Assembly: GCA_017469465.1 (NCBI GenBank)
Contig: JAFUGH010000034.1
Span: 47,552-111,551 of the forward strand
DNA length: 64,000 nt
Direction: 5' to 3'
From: Clostridia bacterium
GTDB lineage: Bacteria > Bacillota > Clostridia > TANB77 > UBA1234
The notes beneath the pieces are model-generated. The model was given only the letters and a program-made list of their open reading frames with translations. It ran no database searches and was not told the origin of the DNA. The position numbers and the translations under genes are program-made. Shown here piece by piece: positions 53,834-61,172 of this stretch (its first letter is position 1; each line of letters begins with the position of its first letter).

Positions 53834-54562
53834 ATGAATGAAGAATTGGATTTGTTAGATTTATTTTTTGCTTTTTGGAAGAAAAAGATTTGGTTAATTG
53901 CAGCAATCATAATTGGTGCATGCGTTGGTTTTGTTTATACCAAATATGCAGTCGTACCAAAATACACATCTTCTGTTACACTTATTTTAGCAAAATCGTC
54001 TGATGAAAAGGCAAATGTAGCAGGATTAGATGTCTCAGACACCATTACTCAATCCGATATTGCTTTAAACCAAAAGTTAATTTCTACATATGGGGAAATC
54101 TTAACAAGTAAGAGAGTTGTTAACACAGTGGTAAAGAACTTAGGCTTGAATATCTCGTACGCTCAATTAAAAAAGGGAATTAGCGTTTCCTCTGTAAAAG
54201 ATACTGATGTTATTAAGCTTTCTATTACCACAACGGATGCTTCTACATCTGCCAAAATTGCAGATGAAATGACGAATGTATTCAAAGACGAAGTTGATAG
54301 AATTTACAGTATTAAGAACATATCTATTATTGATAGTGCGGAAGTAGATAACAAACCAGTAAACATAAATTATATGAAAAACATTATTATATTTGCACTT
54401 GCATTCTTTGTTTTAGTCGCAATTGTTATTTTCTTAATCTATTATTTTGATAATACAATCAAAACAGAAGAAAATATTCAAAAATTGACAGGATTGCCTG
54501 TTTTATGTACGATACCTAAAGTAAAAACAACAATAGAGAAGGGAGGAAAGAAGCATGCTTAA
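53834..54562 (+). CDS. Capsular polysaccharide chain-length regulator/kinase activator (CpsC/YveK, Wzz family)
   Basis: 242 aa. ELDLLDLFFAFWKKKIWLI and helix 1 (about 17-36), an extracellular Wzz domain with YTSSVTLILAKSSDEK, and helix 2 (about 182-205) with a short cytosolic tail. In Gram-positive bacteria this transmembrane adaptor binds and activates the separate tyrosine kinase CpsD, encoded next with an 8-bp overlap. Together they control polymer length and export. Confidence 0.93.
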   Translation: MNEELDLLDLFFAFWKKKIWLIAAIIIGACVGFVYTKYAVVPKYTSSVTLILAKSSDEKANVAGLDVSDTITQSDIALNQKLISTYGEILTSKRVVNTVVKNLGLNISYAQLKKGISVSSVKDTDVIKLSITTTDASTSAKIADEMTNVFKDEVDRIYSIKNISIIDSAEVDNKPVNINYMKNIIIFALAFFVLVAIVIFLIYYFDNTIKTEENIQKLTGLPVLCTIPKVKTTIEKGGKKHA

Positions 54563-55280
54563 GGAAGATATTATATCATATGGAAAACCAAAGTCTGTAT
54601 CAGCAGAAGCATATAGAGCTTTAAGAACCAATTTAGAGTTCTCTATGTCTGGTGAAGGTGCTAAAACAATATTAATTACAAGTTCTCATGTTAGTGAAGG
54701 AAAAAGTTCAGTCGCTTCTAACCTTGCTGCTGTTTTTGCTATGCAAAATAAGAAAACTGTTCTTGTAGATTGCGATATGAGAAGAGGTATTCAATACAAG
54801 AAATTCGATATTCAGAACAACAATGGACTTTCTAATTATTTAGCAAATATCAACGTGAAAGAAAAAGAATTTATTAAAATTACAGAAATTCCAAATTTAT
54901 ATATTATTACAAGCGGACCTGTTCCTCCAAACCCTGCAGAATTACTTTCATCAAGTAGAATGAAGGAAATGTTAGATGGCTTGAAAGAAGAATATGATGT
55001 AGTTGTTTTAGATGGAGCACCAGTTCTTCCTGTTACAGATAGTGTTATTTTATCTTCTATTGTAGATAGAACAGTCATTGTAGTTAGTAGTGGTGAAACA
55101 CATAATGAAGAATTAAAATCAGTTAAAACAGCTTTAGATAATGCTGGAGCTAATATTGCTGGAGTTGTTTTAAACAAGGCTGAAATTAGAGGTAAAGGCT
55201 ATAGTAAATATGGTAAATATGGCAAAGGATATTATGGCTCATATTATGGAGAAGAAAAAAATAACAAAAAGAAATCTTAG
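54555..55280 (+). CDS. Bacterial tyrosine kinase (CpsD/YwqD family)
   Basis: 241 aa. EAYRALRTNLEFSM (oligomer helix), Walker A SSHVSEGKSSVASNLA (about 42-57), Walker A-prime VLVDCDMRRG (about 68-77), Walker B VVVLDGAPVLPVTD (about 147-160), and a C-terminal tyrosine cluster (YSKYGKYGKGYYGSYYGE, about 216-233) for autophosphorylation. It works with the CpsC-like activator and the CpsB-like phosphatase on either side. Confidence 0.95.
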   Translation: MLKEDIISYGKPKSVSAEAYRALRTNLEFSMSGEGAKTILITSSHVSEGKSSVASNLAAVFAMQNKKTVLVDCDMRRGIQYKKFDIQNNNGLSNYLANINVKEKEFIKITEIPNLYIITSGPVPPNPAELLSSSRMKEMLDGLKEEYDVVVLDGAPVLPVTDSVILSSIVDRTVIVVSSGETHNEELKSVKTALDNAGANIAGVVLNKAEIRGKGYSKYGKYGKGYYGSYYGEEKNNKKKS

Positions 55281-55289
55281 GAGGAAATC

Positions 55290-56078
55290 ATGATTGACAT
55301 ACACAACCACATTATCTATGATGTAGATGATGGTTCAAAAAGTATTGAGCAATCGATTAGAATGATTAAAGCTGCTAAAGAAGTTGGATTTGATGAAATT
55401 TGTTTTAGTCCACATTATATGGAAGATGGGTATAAAACAAAAAGAGATATTTTAGCTCAAAAAGTAGAATTAATAAAAGAAGCTTTAAAAAAAGAAAATA
55501 TTGATGTGAAGTTAAATTTAGGAGAAGAGATTTTTATTTTCCCAGAATTACCAGATAACTTGGAGAAGATTGTTCCTTTAAATGATACTAGATATATCTT
55601 AATGGAACTTCCTTTAGTAGAGGAAGTTAGCTATGTTGAAGATGTTATTTATCGACTACTATCTTATGGTAAGATACCAATTATTGCACATCCAGAAAGA
55701 TATTTGGTATCTAGCAAAGATTTTTCATATGTGGAAAATTTATTACAAAAAGGTGCACTATTACAAATTAATATTAATTCTTTGATTGGTTATTATGGAA
55801 AAGAAGCAAAAGAGATTGCAACCAAACTTTTAAAGAAAAATATGGTACAATTTATTGGCTCTGATGCACATTCTTCTGCTGGCTATAACGCGATACCTCA
55901 AAGCATGAGTGCCTTAAAGAAAATTATAAGTGAGGATAAAATTAAAGAATTAACGGAAATAAATCCACGAAAAGTATTGAACAACGAGGAAATTGAATTT
56001 GATAAAAATGATTTTGAAAATGCGGAAAATCGTCCGAAAAAGTGGTCTTTATCTGCAATCTTGAGAGGGGTGGTATAG
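55290..56078 (+). CDS. Tyrosine-protein phosphatase CpsB/YwqE (PHP family)
   Basis: 262 aa. DIHNHIIYDVDDGSKS (metal His5 and His7), FSPHYMEDGYK, IAHPERY (about 131-137) and FIGSDAHSS (about 188-196) form the PHP metal site. It dephosphorylates the kinase tail. The C-terminal about 40 residues extend past the usual end with KWSLSAILRGVV. Start 9 bases after the kinase stop, ribosome binding site AGGAGG. Confidence 0.95.
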   Translation: MIDIHNHIIYDVDDGSKSIEQSIRMIKAAKEVGFDEICFSPHYMEDGYKTKRDILAQKVELIKEALKKENIDVKLNLGEEIFIFPELPDNLEKIVPLNDTRYILMELPLVEEVSYVEDVIYRLLSYGKIPIIAHPERYLVSSKDFSYVENLLQKGALLQININSLIGYYGKEAKEIATKLLKKNMVQFIGSDAHSSAGYNAIPQSMSALKKIISEDKIKELTEINPRKVLNNEEIEFDKNDFENAENRPKKWSLSAILRGVV

Positions 56079-56084
56079 AAGAAA

Positions 56085-56963
56085 ATGACTAAAAGAATTC
56101 TATTAATTTTAATGACACTCTTTATCTTATTTTCAAGTAGTACAGTAATGGCTGCTACGAAAGAAGATGTTATTGCAGCTTTAAATGCAACATATACTGT
56201 TGGAGACGATACTTATCGATTGCCCCAAAGTGCAATTAATAAAGGAGTCAATTTCTTAAATAAAAAAAAGTTGACTTCTGAGCAATATGACAAGATTTTA
56301 GGTTTAATAGGAAGTGCAGTGTCTTTAGCAAGACAGGCTGGAACTACAGATATTACTAAAGTTAGTAAAGAAGATTTAAGAAAAGGTTTAGGAATAATTG
56401 CAGAGGCTTCTTCGGTTGCAAATGTAAGTTTATCTGAAGTAACTAGCTCATTGTACAAAAATGCTGGCAAGGACACTTCATCAAATACGAAAGCTAATCC
56501 GGGAGCTACTACATCTAATGAAAAAAATTCAAATAATAACGTCTCAAATGAAAATAAAGCGGAAATAAACTTGAGTGGAGAAGAAACAAGCTTTGGTGAA
56601 ACTCATAGTGGTGAAGTTTCTAGTAGAGAGCTGCAAAGCGGAGAACTTTCAATTTCAGGTGAAGTTCTAACAGAAAATAATTTGGATGTTTTCAATAATC
56701 TTGAGAATGAATCAGATGGAGAAGTTGAAAAAATAATAAATAGAAATATTATAATAGCAATTATTGTAGTTATTTTAGTTTTATTTATATTATTTTTTAT
56801 AATTTACTTGCTATTTAAATCAAAATGGAATAGAATAGCTAAGTACATACTGATAATAATCTTTGTAATATTATTTCTTGTTACTCTTTTTGCCTTATGT
56901 GTAGCGATAGCCTATCTAGAAGAAATAAGAATGATTTACAAGCTTTATTACATTTTTAAATAG
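56085..56963 (+). CDS. Secreted/membrane protein with SGE-rich linker, unknown
   Basis: 292 aa, not recognised. Signal peptide (ILLILMTLFILFSSSTVMAA), a helical domain of about 90 residues (with VTEDVIAALNATY-like start and LGLIGSAVSLARQAG), then a low-complexity Ser/Asn/Glu linker carrying SGEE, SGEV, SGEL and SGEV, and two membrane helices near the C-terminus (about 222-245, 255-280). The folded domain should be outside. It lies between cpsB and the SLH gene, 6 and 12 bp away, so it is part of the operon and may tie capsule signalling to the surface layer. Remotely it resembles YhgE/DUF1002-like secreted proteins, which have a similar helical domain. Confidence 0.7.
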   Translation: MTKRILLILMTLFILFSSSTVMAATKEDVIAALNATYTVGDDTYRLPQSAINKGVNFLNKKKLTSEQYDKILGLIGSAVSLARQAGTTDITKVSKEDLRKGLGIIAEASSVANVSLSEVTSSLYKNAGKDTSSNTKANPGATTSNEKNSNNNVSNENKAEINLSGEETSFGETHSGEVSSRELQSGELSISGEVLTENNLDVFNNLENESDGEVEKIINRNIIIAIIVVILVLFILFFIIYLLFKSKWNRIAKYILIIIFVILFLVTLFALCVAIAYLEEIRMIYKLYYIFK

Positions 56964-56975
56964 GAGGAGAAAAAA

Positions 56976-58304
56976 ATGAAAAAAACATTATTTAGTGTAC
57001 TAGTATTAGTCCTAGTTACTGTTTTATCAATTTCAGTATTCGCTGCTACATACACTGATATTGATGGTCACTGGGCTGAAGAGTCTATCGAAAGATGGAC
57101 AGACGAGAAGGTTTTAAATGGTTACTCAGATGGAACATTTAAACCAAACAATCTATTAACAAGAGCAGAGTATGTTGCAATTATTTCAAGAATGTTTGAG
57201 CCAAAGAATACTGCTGATTTAAGCAAATTCAAGGATTTAGACAAAGATGCTTGGTATTATGATTCTTTTGCAAAAGTATTCACATTGAATGCTATTCAAG
57301 GAACAAGTTCAACAACAATGAATCCAAATGCAAACATTACAAGACAAGAAGCTATTGTAATTTTAAATAGAATCTTAGATCTTAAAGTTTCTGGAGATAC
57401 TAAATTAACCATATATAAAGATTCTAGTGAAATTGCTAATTGGGCACAAAAAGCTATTTTAGCTTTCACATCAAACGGATATGTAAATGGTTATGAAGAT
57501 GAGACTGTTAGACCAACAAGAAATATTTCAAGAGCTGAATGCGCTAAAATATTAGATGCATGTATCGGAAGAATCATTAGAAAATCAGGTGAATATGATT
57601 TAACTGGTGTAAAAGGAAGTATCATTGTATTAGCAGAAGATGTTACTTTAAAGAATGCTGATTTAGATAAAGTTTTTGTTTCTAATGATAGTGTTAAAAA
57701 ATCTTTAAAGATTGATAATAGTGCTAAAACTGATGTTGTTATCATAGATGAAACACAGAAGAGTTCAAGTGGTAGAAGTAGTGGCGGCGGAAGTAGTTCA
57801 AGTAGAACACAAACATTAAAAATTACTTTCACAACAGTAAGTGGTGATGAAAGTGGAGATATCTACAACATCACTAAAGAAGGAACAGTTAAAGATGGTG
57901 TTAAACTTACAGTTATCGTTGATGGTGAAACAATTTATAATGCAGAAGAATTTTCAGAAGCAAATTTTGCAGCATTAAAAGAAAAAGCATATAACTATGC
58001 GAAAGCTAATGCAAGAAATAGAGCTGATGACTGTGAAAAACTACTTAGAACAGCTTATAAGAAATATTATTTAACAGATAAGAAAGAAGCTTCAGTAGCA
58101 TTAGTAGAAAAATTAGCAGCAGCTTCAAATATTACTAAAGCTGAAAGAAGCAAAATCAGAGAATTACGTGATCTATATGAGTCAGGTGCAAAGACAGGTA
58201 AACAAATTTACAAAGAGAACATAGCTACATATAGAGGAAGATTATTAGATGCTTATACTGCTTTAACATATGATATGGTTAAAGAAGGTTTAAATATTTT
58301 ATAA
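56976..58304 (+). CDS. SLH-domain surface (S-layer-type) protein, copy 1
   Basis: 442 aa. Signal peptide (LFSVLVLVLVTVLSISVFAA), three SLH repeats (TDIDGHWAEESIERW...LTRAEYVAI; DLDKDAWYYDSFAKV...ITRQEAIVI; IANWAQKAILAF...ISRAECAKI; about 23-200), a beta segment, a Ser/Gly linker (about 262-280) and a helical C-terminal domain. SLH domains anchor proteins to pyruvylated cell-wall polysaccharide. Last gene of the CpsC operon, with its own AGGAGGAG site and a terminator behind it. Paralogue at 58461. Confidence 0.92.
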   Translation: MKKTLFSVLVLVLVTVLSISVFAATYTDIDGHWAEESIERWTDEKVLNGYSDGTFKPNNLLTRAEYVAIISRMFEPKNTADLSKFKDLDKDAWYYDSFAKVFTLNAIQGTSSTTMNPNANITRQEAIVILNRILDLKVSGDTKLTIYKDSSEIANWAQKAILAFTSNGYVNGYEDETVRPTRNISRAECAKILDACIGRIIRKSGEYDLTGVKGSIIVLAEDVTLKNADLDKVFVSNDSVKKSLKIDNSAKTDVVIIDETQKSSSGRSSGGGSSSSRTQTLKITFTTVSGDESGDIYNITKEGTVKDGVKLTVIVDGETIYNAEEFSEANFAALKEKAYNYAKANARNRADDCEKLLRTAYKKYYLTDKKEASVALVEKLAAASNITKAERSKIRELRDLYESGAKTGKQIYKENIATYRGRLLDAYTALTYDMVKEGLNIL

Positions 58305-58323
58305 TCGTATAACCGTGAGTAGT

Positions 58324-58353
58324 GGGCTTCCCAAAAGGGAAGCTCTTTTTTTT
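58324..58353 (+). terminator. Terminator of the CpsBCD-SLH operon
   Basis: GGGCTTCCC-AAAA-GGGAAGCTC followed by eight T. Confidence 0.92.
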
Positions 58354-58381
58354 GGTAATTTTTGTAAAACGTTGAATTCAA

Positions 58382-58410
58382 TTGACTTTTTTTTATTGGT
58401 TATATATACT
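58382..58410 (+). promoter_or_regulatory. Promoter of the second SLH protein gene
   Basis: TTGACT (58382-58387), 17 bases, TATACT (58405-58410), similar to the promoters of both polysaccharide operons. Confidence 0.75.
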
Positions 58411-58460
58411 ATATGTGTTATTTTTAGGCAAGTTATTTTTATATTATAGGAGGAAGAAAC

Positions 58461-59774
58461 GTGAAAAAGAGTTTATTTATTTGTACAATCATTACAATTA
58501 TTTGTTGTATGTCAGTGAGTGTCTATGCAGCCAATTTTAATGATGTAAGTGGTCATTGGGCAGAAAGTTTTATTAATAGATGGTCAGAAGAAAAGGTTAT
58601 TAATGGATATGAAGATGCTACTTTTAAACCTAATAATAACATAACAAGAGCAGAATTTATTGCAATGATTATGAGAATATTTGAACCGACTAATAAAGCA
58701 GAAATAAGTAAATATACTGATGTAAACAATTCTTCATGGTATTATGATGCATTAGCAAAAGGATATGCTATGGGTGCAATTCAAGGATATGAAGATAATA
58801 CAATGAAACCAGAATCAAATATTACAAGACAAGAGGCTATGGTTATTTTAAATAGAATACTAAGTTTAACTTCAAGTGGAAATAGCGATGAGTTTATTGA
58901 TGCAAATGAGATTGCGACATGGGCTAAAGATGCTATTACAGCTTTTAGTGAAAATAAATATATTAATGGATATGAAGATGGTTCCATTCATCCTACTGCA
59001 TATATTACGAGAGCAGAGATAACGAAAATATTAGATAAATCTATTAGTAAAATCATCACACAATCAGGTGAAGTTGATTTATCTGGAATGAATGGTAGCA
59101 TTGTTATTAAATCTGAAAATGTTATATTAAAAAACGAGGAAGGTATTCAAAAAGTTTTTGCTTTAGACGATCAAGTAAAAAACTCTTTAGGAACTTCAAA
59201 AGCGGTAACAGTAATTAATACAACTTCTAATGTTGAAAATGTTATAGACACTAATAAAGAAAATGTTTCAGATAAAAGTTCTGGTGGAAACGGTACTGCA
59301 CAAAATGGTTCTGCTACAGCAGATAAAACATTTAAAATCATTTTAAAAACAAGTGGCAATAAGTATGAAGTAGAAAAAGTTGGAGAACTTGTAGATGGCT
59401 CTAAAGTGACACTTGTGGTAGACGGAAAAACAATTTTTAGTGATAAAACTTTTTCAAAAGATAATTTCTTTCAATTTAAATTAGATATGGCAAGTGCATT
59501 GAAAAATGCAGCAAAAAATAAATCAATTAATATAGATAGATTTGTTAGTACTCTTAAGGATGTAAAAGAGGATTTACCAATTGATTTAGAAACAAATATA
59601 CTTGACTTCTTATCTGATGATGAAAAAGCTTTTGTTGAGGAACTTTTAGGAGAAAGTGGTAAATCGTTTAAAGATTTATATAAAGGATTATCAGATGAAG
59701 AAATAATGAATATTGGAACAATGATTTTTGATATGGATTATGATACAGCTAAAAATCTTTTAGAAAAGATGTAA
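58461..59774 (+). CDS. SLH-domain surface protein, copy 2
   Basis: 437 aa from a GTG start behind AGGAGG. Signal peptide (LFICTIITIICCMSVSVYAA), three SLH repeats (NDVSGHWAESFINRW...ITRAEFIAM; TDVNNSSWYYDALAKG...ITRQEAMVI; IATWAKDAITAF...ITRAEITKI), an ITQSGEVDLSGMNGSIVI segment shared with copy 1, a Gly/Ser linker and a helical C-terminal region ending DMDYDTAKNLLEKM. It is a tandem paralogue of 56976, well conserved over the SLH and middle part and divergent at the C-terminus. Own promoter. Confidence 0.92.
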   Translation: MKKSLFICTIITIICCMSVSVYAANFNDVSGHWAESFINRWSEEKVINGYEDATFKPNNNITRAEFIAMIMRIFEPTNKAEISKYTDVNNSSWYYDALAKGYAMGAIQGYEDNTMKPESNITRQEAMVILNRILSLTSSGNSDEFIDANEIATWAKDAITAFSENKYINGYEDGSIHPTAYITRAEITKILDKSISKIITQSGEVDLSGMNGSIVIKSENVILKNEEGIQKVFALDDQVKNSLGTSKAVTVINTTSNVENVIDTNKENVSDKSSGGNGTAQNGSATADKTFKIILKTSGNKYEVEKVGELVDGSKVTLVVDGKTIFSDKTFSKDNFFQFKLDMASALKNAAKNKSINIDRFVSTLKDVKEDLPIDLETNILDFLSDDEKAFVEELLGESGKSFKDLYKGLSDEEIMNIGTMIFDMDYDTAKNLLEKM

Positions 59775-59807
59775 TAATACTGTAACATAAACTTAATAAT
59801 TATGTAA

Positions 59808-59836
59808 TTGTAAAAAAAAACTGTAAATTGTATAAT
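59808..59836 (+). promoter_or_regulatory. Promoter of the coiled-coil protein gene
   Basis: TTGTAA (59808-59813), 17 bases, TATAAT (59831-59836). Confidence 0.65.
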
Positions 59837-59860
59837 AAAAATAGTTAATTACTAATGAAA

Positions 59861-59896
59861 AAAGGAGGTTGCCTAGTGTAATCTAGGCTATGAGTG
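59861..59896 (+). promoter_or_regulatory. Ribosome binding site separated from its start codon by a hairpin
   Basis: AAAGGAGG (59861-59868) is 25 bases from the only usable in-frame starts, GTG 59894 and ATG 59900. Between them lies a perfect hairpin, GCCTAG-TGTAAT-CTAGGC (59871-59888). If it folds, the unpaired distance from the ribosome binding site to GTG 59894 is 7 bases, the normal spacing. A looped-out spacer of this type is known from phage T4 messages. Confidence 0.6.
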
Positions 59897-60658
59897 ATTA
59901 TGGATACAAATACAGTTGATAATAATGCAATTGAATTACAAAGACAAGTGCAGAAGCTTGAAAAACTTGAAAAGATGATTAATCCCAATAGTAAAAAGTC
60001 ACTGATTCTTTGGGAAGAAGATGATAGTTTCAAAGCACTTATAGCAAGTATAGTAAAATATTCACTAGAATGTGATACACAAGAAGCATTTCCAGTTGAA
60101 TTATTAGATAAATTAAATGCACTTAAAGAAGATGTTAAAACACAAATTACTGATAGTAAAGCAAAAGTTGCTTCTTTAAATATTCAAGCTACTAAGAACT
60201 TAGAACTAAGTAGATTACTTTCTACCATATATATATCGGCTATGGCTGCTAATCCTTTGGATGAATATGAAGAAGTACTTTCTACTGGTGAATTGGCATC
60301 CGTGAAGGAATGTTTGCAAACGATAGCTACTTGTGTTCCTGATTCAGAAGAATATACAAAGGCTGAAAAAACAGTAAAATCAAAGATTAGTAATTTAGAA
60401 AATAGTGTTCATATAACAATAGACTTAGAAAGAACAACGAGTAAAGCAGGTGCATTAGAATATATTGGAAAAGAAATTGCTCCTGCAATTGAGAGATTGC
60501 AAACTGCATATGATGCTAAATATGCTGTAGCAGGTGATGAGGCAGAAGATATTGAGATGTCGCTTGCTCTTAGAAAAACACTTAAAGAGAAAGTTTACGA
60601 TGCAGTTATTAAACCTTTCGCTAATTTATTTAAATGGAAAAAGAAAGCAAAAAATTAG
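59894..60658 (+). CDS. Coiled-coil cytosolic protein, unknown function
   Basis: 254 aa, no signal peptide or membrane helix, acidic and almost wholly helical, with heptad-like stretches (ELQRQVQKLEKLEKMI near the N-terminus, KLNALKEDVKTQITDSKAKVASL about residues 75-97) and a basic amphipathic C-terminal tail (VIKPFANLFKWKKKAKN) that could touch membrane or nucleic acid. I do not recognise a family. It stands alone between SLH genes, with its own promoter and terminator. Start GTG 59894 is inferred from the hairpin-spaced ribosome binding site; ATG 59900 is the alternative. Confidence 0.75.
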   Translation: MIMDTNTVDNNAIELQRQVQKLEKLEKMINPNSKKSLILWEEDDSFKALIASIVKYSLECDTQEAFPVELLDKLNALKEDVKTQITDSKAKVASLNIQATKNLELSRLLSTIYISAMAANPLDEYEEVLSTGELASVKECLQTIATCVPDSEEYTKAEKTVKSKISNLENSVHITIDLERTTSKAGALEYIGKEIAPAIERLQTAYDAKYAVAGDEAEDIEMSLALRKTLKEKVYDAVIKPFANLFKWKKKAKN

Positions 60659-60732
60659 TGAATGAGCAATGAGATGCAGAAAGTATGAAGTAGAATGTTA
60701 TCTCATGAAGGATTGAATATAAACGAGGATTG

Positions 60733-60765
60733 AAAAAGATTATCACAGTAGTGGTAATCTTTTTT
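60733..60765 (+). terminator. Terminator of the coiled-coil protein gene
   Basis: AAAAAGATTATCAC-AGTA-GTGGTAATCTTTTTT, a near-perfect stem ending in T. Confidence 0.88.
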
Positions 60766-60783
60766 GTATCATAGATTGATTTT

Positions 60784-60858
60784 TATGGAGTACGCTGTCC
60801 GCTGTATACTGATACTGTAGCGAGTAAAGTTCTAACAGTATCATGCATACTCCTCTAC
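60784..60858. repeat. MITE-like inverted-repeat element, family A, copy 1
   Basis: A 75-base element whose ends GGAGTA...TGATACTG and CAGTATCA...TACTCC are inverted repeats. It is about 80% identical, in opposite orientation, to 63542-63617. No coding capacity. The two copies flank the large SLH/beta-helix gene. Confidence 0.75.
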
Positions 60859-60878
60859 GAAAAACGTTGCAAATAATG

Positions 60879-61006
60879 TAGCGGCGCACATACATGAGGG
60901 TGTTCATGCATCGGCATGTTATGCTTTAGCTGTTCGAACGAAGTGAGTTACAGATAAAGTATGCACAAGCACAGCCTCAGTATACAAAGTAGTGTGCGCC
61001 ATAATA
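60879..61006. repeat. MITE-like inverted-repeat element, family B
   Basis: About 128 bases with inverted ends TAGCGGCGCACA and TGTGCGCCATAATA, and smaller internal palindromes (GCATCGGCATG, GTTCGAACGAA). No gene inside. The ends share GGCGCACA with the 33178-33241 hairpin. Directly after it, TAGTGTGAACCATAATAA looks like a degenerate further end. With family A copy 1 it fills most of 60659-61127. Confidence 0.65.
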
Positions 61007-61089
61007 AAAGTAGTGTGAACCATAATAATTTATAAGAAAATCTTTCTAACATTTCAAATAATTGTTAACATAAAAATAAAGCAAAGGTG

Positions 61090-61118
61090 TTGTCGGTTTC
61101 TATTTTCGGTGTTAAGAT
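61090..61118 (+). promoter_or_regulatory. Probable promoter of the SLH/beta-helix protein gene
   Basis: TTGTCG (61090-61095), 17 bases, TAAGAT (61113-61118). The -35 box is weak. Confidence 0.5.
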
Positions 61119-61172
61119 AAAATTATAGTGATTTACATAAGCACTAAATATTATTATTGGAGGAGGATTATC

